The notes beneath the pieces were generated by a model. It searched no databases, had not been told where the DNA came from, and worked only from the letters and a program-made list of their open reading frames with translations. A program made the position numbers and the translations under genes. Shown here one piece after another: positions 1-9,963 of a stretch of 64,000 nucleotides of DNA; positions within the stretch are counted from its first letter, which is position 1; each line of letters begins with the position of its first letter. The DNA comes from Annona cherimola (taxonomy: Eukaryota > Streptophyta > Magnoliopsida > Magnoliales > Annonaceae): assembly GCA_030490835.1 (NCBI GenBank), contig CM059972.1, forward strand, positions 36,497,452 through 36,561,451. The letters are read 5' to 3'.

Positions 1-107
1 TTCATTCGAAGCTTCCAATAGCCGAAATTGTTCCCATCAAACAATGGTGGCCTAGTAAATGATTGGCCCTCAGCAAAAGCGGGAACAGAAGTTGATTGGG
101 TTGCCAT
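1..107 (-). CDS. gag: Ty1/copia gag, N-terminal fragment (element VI)
   Basis: Reading leftwards from an ATG at 107, the first ~35 codons match the start of the intact copia gag at 24771 nearly residue for residue (MATQSTSVPAF against MASQSTSVPAF, then the shared FDGNNFGYWKLRM stretch). The FDG-x-N-[FY]-x-x-W pattern is typical of the N-terminus of plant copia Gag, the capsid-forming protein. The gene is cut by the left window edge, so its integrity is unknown. A primer-binding site and an LTR follow immediately to the right, which makes this the 5' end of a minus-strand copia element. Confidence 0.85.
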   Translation of the reverse strand, partial: MATQSTSVPAFAEGQSFTRPPLFDGNNFGYWKLRM

Positions 108-141
108 GTGATTAGATCTCTTTGGTTTAACTCAAAGACCT

Positions 142-153
142 ACTCTGATACCA
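142..153 (-). promoter_or_regulatory. Primer-binding site, initiator Met tRNA type (element VI)
   Basis: On the minus strand this reads TGGTATCAGAGT, one mismatch from the standard TGGTATCAGAGC that pairs with the 3' end of initiator Met tRNA. It lies 2 bp inside the LTR end at 156, the usual place for priming minus-strand DNA synthesis. Confidence 0.85.
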
Positions 154-155
154 CT

Positions 156-1827
156 TGTTGGTCCCGAGTTAATGGCAAAACCCAAGAGGGGAGGGGTGAA
201 TTGGGTATTTAAAAATTTTCAACTTAAACAGAAACTTTACCCCGAATTAATCTAGTCCCCTTAATGAAGAAACGAAATGGAAAGCAATGTAATGTAAAGA
301 GCAGAAATATAAATCAAACACACAAGATTTTTATAGTGGTTCGGGCAACCTCCCTACTCCGCTCTTCCAAGCTCACACTCCTTTGTGACTTGGGTTCCAC
401 TATTGTATTCCTCAAATACAATTAGAGCCACTGCTCTCTTCTAGATTCCAGCTCCAGGGAGCTTCAACAAATCTCAGCACAAGTAGGTGATCAGTTCCAC
501 TCCAATCACACACTACTTTGCCTTTACTTGATCTTAGTTCCTCAAACTAAATCAAGTTCAATACAAACAAATGAAATAACAAAAGAATCTACACTTTACA
601 GTTGTGTAGTAGTAATTTGGCGCAGAGAAGAACTCGTAGTATTGGCTTAGAAGATTCAGAAGTTGGGCTCTTGCAGTTTGAAGCAAAGTTCTTCTTCTTT
701 GAATGGCTTGATCTCTTTAAAGCTCTTGTAGATGGGAGTTAAGCACACTTAATGATTCTCAGCTACTTCCCTCGTCCATAATGAATGCCTTTTATAATTG
801 TGGAGGGAATCCGAACGTTTGAAGGTAGGTGGCGCGCATTTAATGCGCCAACGTTCAAAAATTATCCGACCGTTGCGACCTAAGTCGCAGGCAGAGTCGA
901 CTTCAGATGCGACTTCGCCCAAGTTGCAGATGGAGTCAACTTCGGGTGCGACTTCGCCTTTCGTTAGCGACTTCAAGTTCCCGGTCGGGTCGACTTGGGT
1001 ATCGACTTGACCCAAGTCGCAAGTAGAGTCGACTTCGATGTGCGACTTCACTTCGTCAGTTGTCTTGATGAGCTTGAATAATTCCGGGATGCTTTGTTCC
1101 TTCATGCCTTTATTTCCTTTGCATTTTTCATGTCTTTCCTTTTGAATTATTGTCTTCATTTTAGCTTGCTTTTATTTGCTCCATGTTTTGTAAGCCTATG
1201 ATCTTGAATAACTTCTTGGTCAAGCTTATGCATTTTGTTTTGAACTTGTATTAGTCTTCATAGCTTGAATTTCTTCATCTTGAGATATGCGTGGAGCTTT
1301 GCTTTGGACTTGATAGATTTAAGTTGATCTTGCACCTTTGATTTGGTTTTGAGAACACTCAAGTTGACTCTTGGAATGACCTTGAAACTGCATCTTTGAG
1401 TTTGAGAGCATCAAGTCGAACTTGGGGTCGACTTCGTCTACGACTTTACCCAAGTCGCAACTGGAGTCGACTTCGTTTGCGACTTCGGCATTTTGCTGTC
1501 CCGAATTCGTCTCTGGAGTGTTTTTCCCGTCTGAAGTCGATGCTGGTGTCGACTTCGTTTGCGACTTGGCTTCCCAAGTCGCAAGTGGAGTCGACTTGGC
1601 TTGCAACTTCACCTGCTCTTCTCCCAATTTCATCTCTGTAGTGTTTTGGCACTTTGAAGTCGATCTTGGAGTCGACTTGGGGAACGACTTGGCCTTCCAT
1701 GCTTTATTTTCTTCAAATGTATATCCCTTAAACATTTCCACAAACGTGTTAGTAGCCAAGACTTACTCAAATTGATTTGTTAATCATCAAAACATAGATT
1801 TAGCTTGTTTTCCACATATTTTCAACA
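156..1827 (-). repeat. Copia LTR, 5' LTR of element VI
   Basis: The 1672-bp block starts TGTTGG and ends CAACA, with the inverted TG/CA termini of an LTR. It closely matches the solo LTR at 47861-49527 in reverse orientation and is a divergent relative of the element IV LTRs. A TATA box lies at 789-796. GTCGAC-centred palindromic arrays lie at about 888-1045 and 1414-1690, both in U3. Short open frames here encode repeated EVDS/CDLG peptides and are by-products of those arrays. The other end of the element lies outside the window, so no TSD can be checked. Confidence 0.85.
789..796 (-). promoter_or_regulatory. LTR core promoter TATA box (element VI)
   Basis: The minus strand reads TATAAAAG. 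The same box occurs at the matching place in the solo LTR (48885-48892) and in the element IV LTRs. The nearest palindromic array begins about 90 bp upstream. Confidence 0.6.
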
Positions 1828-2990
1828 ATTAACCCCCTAAGAAATCTTCAAGATGCCCTTTTTTCTCTTCTCTCTTCTTCTTCCTCTCTCTCTCTCTCTC
1901 TCTCTCTCTTCCTTGGCTTGAATGGCCAGCCTCTGCCTTGCTGCCCCTGTTCTCTTTTTTTTTCTCTTTTCTTTCTACCCAAGAAACCCCCTTGAATTTC
2001 TTTTTTTTTCATAATTTTTAAATACCAAAAATCAATCCATAACTTGCCGACTGGTCACTTTCACATGGGCTGCCACTTTTGGCATTTTGTGAGGATAAAA
2101 TTGTCCAAATTCATACCATTAACATCCCTAGTCATGTAGCCCAATCTCATAGAATTTTAGCATTTAAAAAAATCACAAAATGTGCCCATGTGTAGCCCCT
2201 TGCACATCCACATGTGGCCTCCTATTTGGGCCATTTATGGCTAAAACATCTGCCCTATATTCATGCCATTAAGTGTCCATTTATTGCAGCCCCTTTTGCA
2301 TACATTTTCTAAATTTTTGGAAATTTAAAAATGCTCCAAATTTTCCTCCTTAAGCCACCTCAAATGCCCCTTAATTACCTTGACTTTTGCATTAAATGAT
2401 ATGCCACTTTTTGAGGGCAAAAGTCAAAGGGTTTTGTCCATATGTGATTAAGCACTTTTCTATGATAATTAGCTTAATCAAACCCATCTATATGATTCAC
2501 CATATCATTTTAACCGTTCATGACAATTTTCATCTTAAAATGGCCTTTCTAGCATAAGTTATGGTCATTTGTAATTGTCTTTTGGACTTGGATAAAAATA
2601 AATAATTATAATCCTAATCTCATCAAAGTTTTCATAATCTAATCCATTCATAAGGTTGGGCACATCATCATATACTTACCTTTAAAATTTCATTTTATTC
2701 CACATTGTAGGCGTCAAGTTATGAATTTTTCAAGTAATGACCCAGTTTATTCCATCATGATCATCAACTTAATAATAGTTGATGGAATTCAAAAAAAATT
2801 CATGCCACATTATCATTTCCATACTTTATTTTTGCCTCTTTGTGCACATTAAACCATATTGGGCTAAGGTGATTAACTTAATCACCTTTCTTAGTTATTC
2901 GCCCTAACGTCATTTATCCATTTCAATTATATAATTAACAATAATTACATTCCTAGATTGTCTTTATGAGTCACATTTGTTCTAGGTATC
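1828..2990. other. Diverged LTR-like non-coding sequence
   Basis: No credible gene is visible. The stretch is AT-rich and resembles the LTRs of elements I-III in style: a pyrimidine-rich start, plant-LTR phrases around GGCGTCAAGTTATGAATTT near 2711 (compare 13687 and 42427), and no coding bias. I read it as an old gypsy-type LTR fragment, probably in minus orientation, but I could not define its ends. Element VI appears to have inserted at its left side. Confidence 0.4.
1884..1910. repeat. (CT)n microsatellite
   Basis: An uninterrupted CT dinucleotide run of about 13 units in a pyrimidine-rich tract just inside the diverged LTR-like sequence. Confidence 0.9.
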
Positions 2991-3135
2991 ACACATCAGT
3001 TCATTGCAATAAATAGATTATAAGAGTCAAATGAGGTTTTTTGATGTAAAACTATTATCTATTTAGCTACTGCATTCTGTTTTGATCTTTTTTCTTACTA
3101 ATGTGTTACATGTCCTTTATTGATATGATATCTAG

Positions 3136-3265
3136 GCACAATATGAACAATTGGAAAATGGGATTCGTAGGGATGTAGGGACTGGAAAGGAGTTAAAAGT
3201 AAGGCATCGCAATGCACATTTTCACGTTGATAGGATATATAATTTCATAGTACTTACCAAGAAAT
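3136..3265 (+). pseudogene. Possible exon interrupted by element I
   Basis: After a plausible 3' splice site (ATATCTAG at about 3128-3135) there is an open stretch of about 43 codons (EQLENGIRRDVGTGKEL, then FHVDRIYNFIV). It runs up to the target site of element I. Joined across the insertion it stops within a few codons at 51954. The C48 protease-like gene at 52.0-53.8 kb lies on the same strand beyond the insertion, so this may be one of its upstream exons, but I do not recognise the peptide. This is a weak call based on an open frame and a splice-like border. Confidence 0.3.
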
Positions 3266-6200
3266 TGTGAAACCCTAACCAACGTAGAACCCATATGTAT
3301 GCATTAATCATGTACATGAAAATTATATGTGAATTATTGAATTATGGAGTTTTATGTGATTTTGCTAATTATTGTAATTAGGGTTATAGATTAGCAATAA
3401 TGATGTGATTAATCATTTTGAGCTAAAATGAGACAATGGGATTAGAACATATTGTTGTTGATTTAAATGTGCAAATACCTTAAGGAAAATAATTTTCCAT
3501 TATTTAAAATGAATTATGAGTATTTATGTGACAAATGTCAAGTTAAATGGAAAAACACTGGAAAATTCATAACTCAACGCCTGTAAGGCGGATTCAAGTG
3601 AAATTTGAAATGAAAATTAATAATGTTGGGCTTGGTATTATGGAATTATTGGGTTATGAAAATTATTGATAAAATGAGTGTTGTGATTTATTGGTCATAT
3701 TTCAATTTCAACCGTTAACTTTAAACGGCTATAACAGGAGCTAAAAAAATCGGATTGAGATGAAATTTGAAACGGTTGAATGAAATTATGAGATGTTTAT
3801 TTTGTATGGCTTATATTAGGCATGGAATATTAGAAAAATACCTGCATTGAAAAAGGTGAGCTTGGTTGACTAATGCACCTCAAGAGTACCTTGCATTTAA
3901 TGCTAGAGTAAAATGCATAATTGCATGAATTTAATGGGATTTTAGGTGTCAAGTGCAGCCCATTTTTAAGGTATTTTATGCATTAATATAAAAAGCAAAA
4001 ATACATGAATTATCCAGCTATTAAATGGTTATCATGATGGAGCTACAAAGCAAACAACCTATGCGTAGGGGAGATGGCAAGAAGGGACATCCAAGGGGCT
4101 GCCATGCTGCATATTTTTCAGTTTTTAATTTTTAAAATATATGTATATGCAGCTGAGATGCAGGTACATAATATATGCATCCAATGATGAATAGTTGCAG
4201 CAATAAAAAAATTGAAAAATGCAGATGCATGAAGCTGAAAACGTGGACAACTTGGTTGGAAATCTGGACATGCAATGTTATGCTTGTTGCTGCCATTTTG
4301 ATAAATTTTTTAACACCAAATTAATATATAAATTAAAGGAAAATTAAGTGTATATTTTACACTTAAATAGGAATTATTAAAAAATGGAAAAAATGGTTGG
4401 AAAAATGGGCAGCAAGGGACGTTACTGGATGGGCAGGTTGGACAGTCATGGATTAATGTGAATTTTGGATTTTTGAAAATGGTAAAAACCCAATTTACTA
4501 GGCTGTAATTTTGCCAGCACTTCAAAGGGGATAAGTTTTCATTTAAGAGAGTGGAAATTTCCCAAGAAGTGGGGCCCACAGCTGGAAAAAAATCCAGCTT
4601 ATACGTACCCATGGACGTCCATATGAAAAGGGGATTTTGGAAAATGGCTAACTGCTGAATTTTATCCCAAGAAACCAGCAGCTCTCACGTCCATTTTTCC
4701 CAGCCAAGGAAGACGGAAAAACAAGAAAAAAAGAGGAGAATTTGTGGAGGAAAATCATCTCCAAGTGCTAAGGTTTGAATTAGCTCTAAACTAAGTAAGT
4801 ATACGTGTTGTTTAAGTTGTTTAACTTGAGTTTTAAACTCAAAACTTGAATATGGAAGGGATGCTTAAAGAATCTGTAAAATTATGATTTAACATGCTTT
4901 TTATTGGATATGGAATGGGTATTAAGTTTCATGTATGAATTTTCATGTTTAAGTTGATGAAAGTGAAGTTTTGCATGTATATTGAGTGGAAAATCCAAGT
5001 TGATAAACCCTAAATCTCCATGACAAGTTGCTGTTTTGGTTTGATGATATGACTAGGTTATAAATCATGTATTAATGCAAAGCATATGTTGGTTTGTGCT
5101 TAAATGATGAATTTTTGAAGTTATGGAATGCAAAGTGATAGTTATGACCTAATTTCCTTGTTTCTATGCTAAAAATGCTATGGAAATAGGTTTGCATGCT
5201 TTGTGAATGTTATGTAGGGTAAACTACCTTAGATTTAAGGTGTTATGGATGCCCAAAAATATTTGGAAAAATAAGCCCTAAAACTGATTTTTATAGATTT
5301 TGTGAAAGTGTGTCTAACCGATGTGAAACGGGACTCAAAACGTGTAGGAAACTTGCTATTTTGAGAAATGATAATTCATGAATGTTATATATGTGTTAAA
5401 TACCTAAATATGGATTAAGAAAAGTGGAATTACATGCTGAAATTTTGGAATTATATGACTACTTAGGGTTATGTGTCAAAAGACATGTTAAATGGGTGAA
5501 AAATAGGTTCCAAACTTGCTGTTTTGGAAACCTATGGTGAGTGGATTTAAATCCCATGAAAATACCCTAAATGAAGTGATAATTAAGGGTAATTAACCCG
5601 CTGAAATATGGATTAAATTTCTGCCTTAGAAAATTTTAAGAAATATTTTATGTATATGTTGTCAAATGGGCATATGTGAAGTAATAGATGTGCATAAGTG
5701 ATGAATGACTTGTGAAATGTGATTTTATGCAAAAGTGCATGAAAATAAGATGAATTCCATGTTTATATATCTGTTTAAGATTTTATGATATTAATTTCAA
5801 AATTTTGGACTTGATTTAGGAAGCTAAGGCAATGATATGTGCATAGGGGAAACACCCATGCGTGTATTTTGGGAAAAAATAGATAAATGGAAAAGTGAGG
5901 TTCATGAACCTATGTATGATGATTATTGAATGAATTTTTTGAGATTGAAATGAATACCCTAATTGTGGGGTTATATATATGTTATGTTATGTGCTAGCCA
6001 ATGAAGTGTGTAAAAACGAGCGGTGTATGCGCATAATGACTTGTGAAGTCAAATAAATAATATATGTGGATGGAATGGGTTGGAAAACTAAATGAAATAT
6101 GAGAAAAAGAAATATATGAAAACAATATATTATTCTCATGTAGGCAAAGGAAAAGGAAAAGCGGATTCGAAAAGCTAAGAGATACAGGTAAGCAAGCAAA

Positions 6201-7261
6201 TTTTCTGAAGATTTTTTGCTTTTCTAAATTGTTTTGAATAAATCTGACTTTGTATTAACTGCTTGATGTAAATATTGAAAATATTTTAGAGATATTTAAG
6301 GATGGCCATTCCTTAGTGAAATTGTGTTGAAATGATGCTTTTCTTTCAATATGATATTATGAAATCTCCTTTGATAAATGCTGTGATTCCAAGTTTATCA
6401 ATGCAAAATCATGCTAGCATGTTAAAGATAGATTTATGCAAAAGTTCATGTGCACAGGGTACTAGGTCCACTTGAAGGGTATAAGCGGACCGATTGTCCG
6501 TCCTTAGTGTGGCCAAGTCACTTAAGATTGGCCCAAGGCCGGTGGTGCCCTCTCTAAAATGGGAGTTAACGTGGACGGATGGTCGCCTGGCTAGCTTCCA
6601 TCTTAAGGGACTTATGATGATTATGTTCATGTTTTAAATGGCATAATGCATATGGTACTCGTGATGGGTACAAAATTTTATGTTTTCAGGATATACCTTT
6701 GGACAAGTTATAAATTGATTTCCAATATGAATTGAATTGCAAAAATATTGCCTGAAATGATCTGCCTGTAAAATGCAAATAGCTTGCTTATTGACTTTCG
6801 ACTCACGATTTTTTTTTCCAAGCCCTAAAGACAGGTGAAGGACAAGAGATCGCAAAGGAGAAAGTTCCAGCCTGAGAAGTCATGGAGAAACTTTTGTATT
6901 GTTATATCATGGAATAAATTATGTTGAATAGATGTAATCTATTTAAATATTTTATATTGATGACTGTGATATATATATGCAGTGACATCTGATTTAGGCA
7001 GAAGTTGAAATGTTTTTTGAACATCATGTTGTGTATATGTGCTAAATGGATTTGAAATGGCTTGGTTATGAATGAGTTAGAAATAAATTAGATATGGTTG
7101 AGATGAAAATATGAGAAATCAAATTCATATGAGGAAATATTAAATCGGTTAAACACTGTTAAAACCTGCAGTGTGATAGGGCAACAATCCTGATCACGTT
7201 AATCAATCAATACAATCCCGAGGTAAGGCTCAGGATGTGACACTCGGTTTGGGGCGCCATA
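3266..7261 (+). repeat. 5' LTR of element I
   Basis: The 3996-bp LTR starts TGTGAAAC and ends GGCGCCATA; the 3' LTR ends GGCGCCACA, so the terminal CA has mutated to TA here. With its solo-LTR insertion removed, the 3' LTR is 4007 bp. A GC-rich island at about 6450-6610 (GGTCCACTTG, then CGGACCGATTGTCC) stands out in otherwise AT-rich DNA and recurs in all four LTRs of this family. Open frames within the LTR are not conserved as coding. Confidence 0.92.
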
Positions 7262-7266
7262 GAGCT

Positions 7267-7278
7267 TGGTATCAGAGC
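7267..7278 (+). promoter_or_regulatory. Primer-binding site, initiator Met tRNA (element I)
   Basis: TGGTATCAGAGC is the exact complement of the 3' end of plant initiator Met tRNA. It lies 5 bp after the 5' LTR. Between here and the extra ORF at 7499 is about 220 bp of AT-rich leader with no gene. Confidence 0.9.
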
Positions 7279-7498
7279 ATGGATTGGTAAATAGGCGTGG
7301 AAAATTTCTAAGTATAGGAAATTGATAGAATATGATGAAATATACATGATTACACATGATTATACCTGATTTCACATGATTATGTGATGAATTAGATATG
7401 ATTATAAGATGCTTATGTATGATTATAACATGATGAAATATATGCCATATGATAATGAATTATTGTTGCAATGCAATTTGATTGCTATGTCTATATAG

Positions 7499-8257
7499 AT
7501 GGCGGATAGAGGTAAGCGGATGATGAGTGCGGATGAGTTACAAAAAGAGAGAGAGGAGGAGGACAGGAGACAGCGAAGGGAAGAAAATATTAACAGATGG
7601 TGGGGATCCCAACACAGTACACCATAGTTTCCCGTAGTTCCCTCTGACCAACATGAACAAGGACTAGGAGAGCCCTCCAGTTACAAACCTAGGGCAAGAG
7701 TGCTACTAGGCACCTATCTTGGAATTCCCTGGGATCCACGTGTTCCAATTGACAGAGTAGACCCACAGGACCTACAGGACTTTTGGGCGAAGATTCAAGC
7801 ACTCATACACCCCGACGCAGGCCCATGGTATAGATTCGTTGATGGATGTGTTCAATTTTGTTACGGAGCACCTTGGGAACGACTCCATCAACGGGAAGTG
7901 GACATGGCCCTCTATATACAAAGGTGTCGTGCCGAGGGAATCATTGAAGTACCTGCTGCTCCTAAACTTGATGAGATGATGCTGTATATAATGAAGAACA
8001 TAGGTGAAATTGTTCGATTGGCTGAGGTCAATGATGATGACGACCCTATGGAATTCCTCGAGCCTTTCGAGGAAGAAGAGGAGGAAGAGGAGGAGGAAAT
8101 AGTGGAGTTTGTAGAGGATGACGAGGAGGAGGACGATGATGATGATAGTAGTGATGATGAGGTTCAGGCATGGTCCAACACTAGTACAATCACAGAGGCG
8201 CCCTCACAAGTTCCACGTAGACGTAGACGTCTAAGAAGAGGCCCAGGAAGACGATGA
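7499..8257 (+). pseudogene. Extra ORF before gag (ORF0), element I; one in-frame stop
   Basis: An ATG at 7499 opens a 252-codon frame broken only by TAG at 7625-7627 (codon 43). The product begins with a charged, Arg/Glu-rich, probably helical segment (MADRGKRMMSADEL). A Trp-containing region follows (TYLGIPWDPR, DLQDFW, GPWYRFVD), then an acidic tract of ten Glu plus Asp-rich blocks at about residues 190-225, and an Arg-rich end (PRRRRR) that could be a nuclear localisation or nucleic-acid-binding tail. Element II carries the same ORF (37595-38434) with strong amino-acid conservation and its stop at a different codon, so the ancestor was open. I do not recognise the family, and a pre-gag ORF is not usual for chromoviruses. 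It is separated from gag by ~450 bp. Confidence 0.7.
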
Positions 8258-8708
8258 ACTTTCTTGTCCCTTGTTTTGGTTTCTAAGTTGTGTATATACA
8301 AGTGTGGCTTGATGACAATATGGTGTATGTATAATTATGGCAGGATGATACTATGGTTTCTATGGTGAACTGACATGTATGTAAATATAAAATGTGTGTG
8401 CTATACTATATGTGTACATAGGTGTGACTCACTTTTGTATGTATTAACTATGAATGTGATGCTGTGAATATGATGAACATAAATGAATATGTTGATATAC
8501 TGAATTCCCGATGCTTTAGATATGTATGAATGAATAAGTATGAGCTAAATGATGTGATATATTATGATTGAATAAATTGATTGTGGCCATGTGATAATGA
8601 AATGCGTATATAATGATTTAATGATGATTATGAAACTGAAATGCGTATATAATGATTTAATGTTAATTGAAAATGAAAAGTGTGCTGTTATATACTCAGA
8701 TTATCACA
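8258..8708 (+). other. Non-coding spacer between ORF0 and gag, element I
   Basis: An AT-rich stretch with no open frame of note. It contains a short direct repeat (AATGCGTATATAATGATTTA) at about 8602 and 8640. The equivalent spacer in element II is 37198-37594. Confidence 0.6.
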
Positions 8709-9963
8709 ATGGTGGAAACGAGAGCAGGATTAAGGAAAAATAAAGGAAAAGAGGCAGCGATAGAGGTTCCAAGCCAACATGAAGTTGGCGAATCTAACCC
8801 ACCTAAAAGAGGAAGGCCAGGGACACAAAACAAAAGGAACCAACAAAGGCGAAATGATGAAAGCCTGGAGCGGAATATGGAGGAGGAAAATGAGTCGAGG
8901 CAGAATAGACTCATGGAAGAAAGAGTGGCTGCAGCGGTGGAAAAAGGCAATGCAGCAGGCCACTAGGGATTGGGCAGCGCAGACTGCCGAAATTATACAA
9001 GGATTATAGGAAAGAACCCAACAAACTCAGTTGGGTAGTGCAGAGAGAGAAGGACTTACTCCTATGGCAGACCCTGTTGTCACGTTGGCATCGCTAAGAG
9101 ATGAGAATCAGCTAATGGAAGCTGATAGAAGAGCCATAAATGCCTTTCTAGCAAAGAGACCCCCGAAATTTTCTGGAGAACCCGACCCGGTCCAAGCAGA
9201 GCAGTGGTTGATGGAGATTAAAAAATTGTTTAGGATATCTTCGTGCAACGACCGTCAAAAAGTACTGTGTACCACCCATTTGTTAGCAAAAGATGCACAT
9301 GAATGGTGGGAGACGATGTTAATCACAATGTCACGACCTGAAGAAGTGTCTTGGCAAACATTTGTGGAAGAATTTAATAAAGAGTACCTCCCGGTTGGAT
9401 TGCAGAGTCAAAAGGTCATAGAATTTGAAAAATTATATCAAGGGAGGATGACGGTCACTGAGTATGCCACAAAATTCAATGCTCTAGTCAGATATGTGTC
9501 ATGGATTGCTAATGTGCCACAAAATAAGGCACAGAGATTTCAATAAGGGTTGAGGCCATATCTGCGGGAAAGCCTTGCATCTCTACTGATTAAGGATTAC
9601 GCTTCAAACCTTGAGAGAGCAAGGGCTCTGGAAATTGAAGCCTTGAGAACTCAAGAACTAAGATTGGGTTCAAGGGCGTTCAGTACGGGTCCCAAGGAAT
9701 CGAAAATTGGGAAAGAAAAATCTAGAAAAGGCAATGTAAGGAAGGGAAAAGGAAATCAAAAGAAGAAAAGCTCGTCGCTGTGTAGGAAGTGTCAAAAATG
9801 GATCAAACCGGTGTTACAAATGTGGACAGATGGGTCACATCGCCAAGGAGTGTAGGCCAGGGGAAGCAAAGGTGGTTAAGTATTATATATGTGATAAAGT
9901 GGGACATATAGCCCCGAACTGCCCAAATAAGGTACAGTCATCTCAAGGACGTGGAAGACCTAC
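8709..9963 (+). pseudogene. gag: gag of element I, 5' part; broken and interrupted by element II
   Basis: An ATG at 8709 (MVETRAGLRKNKGKE) starts the Gag polyprotein. The capsid-like retrotransposon gag region follows (RPPKFSGEPDP, AQRF), then a basic linker and two CCHC zinc knuckles (CYKCGQMGHIAKEC and a weakened YICDKVGHIAPNC at about 9815-9930). Damage relative to element II: a 1-bp insertion near 8946, TGG to TAG at 9007-9009, CAA to TAA at 9544-9546, and a deletion of about 24 bp near 9795 just before the first knuckle. Element II then interrupts the frame at 9963; the gene resumes at 42741. Gag would package the element RNA, but this copy cannot make it. Confidence 0.88.

Noticed and set aside
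749..1775. Overlapping open frames encoding repeated EVDS/CDLG peptides, also near 16642-17553, 25547-26528 and 48030-48918
   Set aside because: They occur on both strands and in several frames at once and follow the GTCGAC palindromic arrays of copia LTRs; the peptide repeat is a by-product of the DNA repeat.
6409..6855. Antisense open frames in the element I LTR, repeated at 10477, 39228 and 51093
   Set aside because: They recur because the LTR recurs, differ in length between copies, and cover the GC-rich island rather than a conserved protein.
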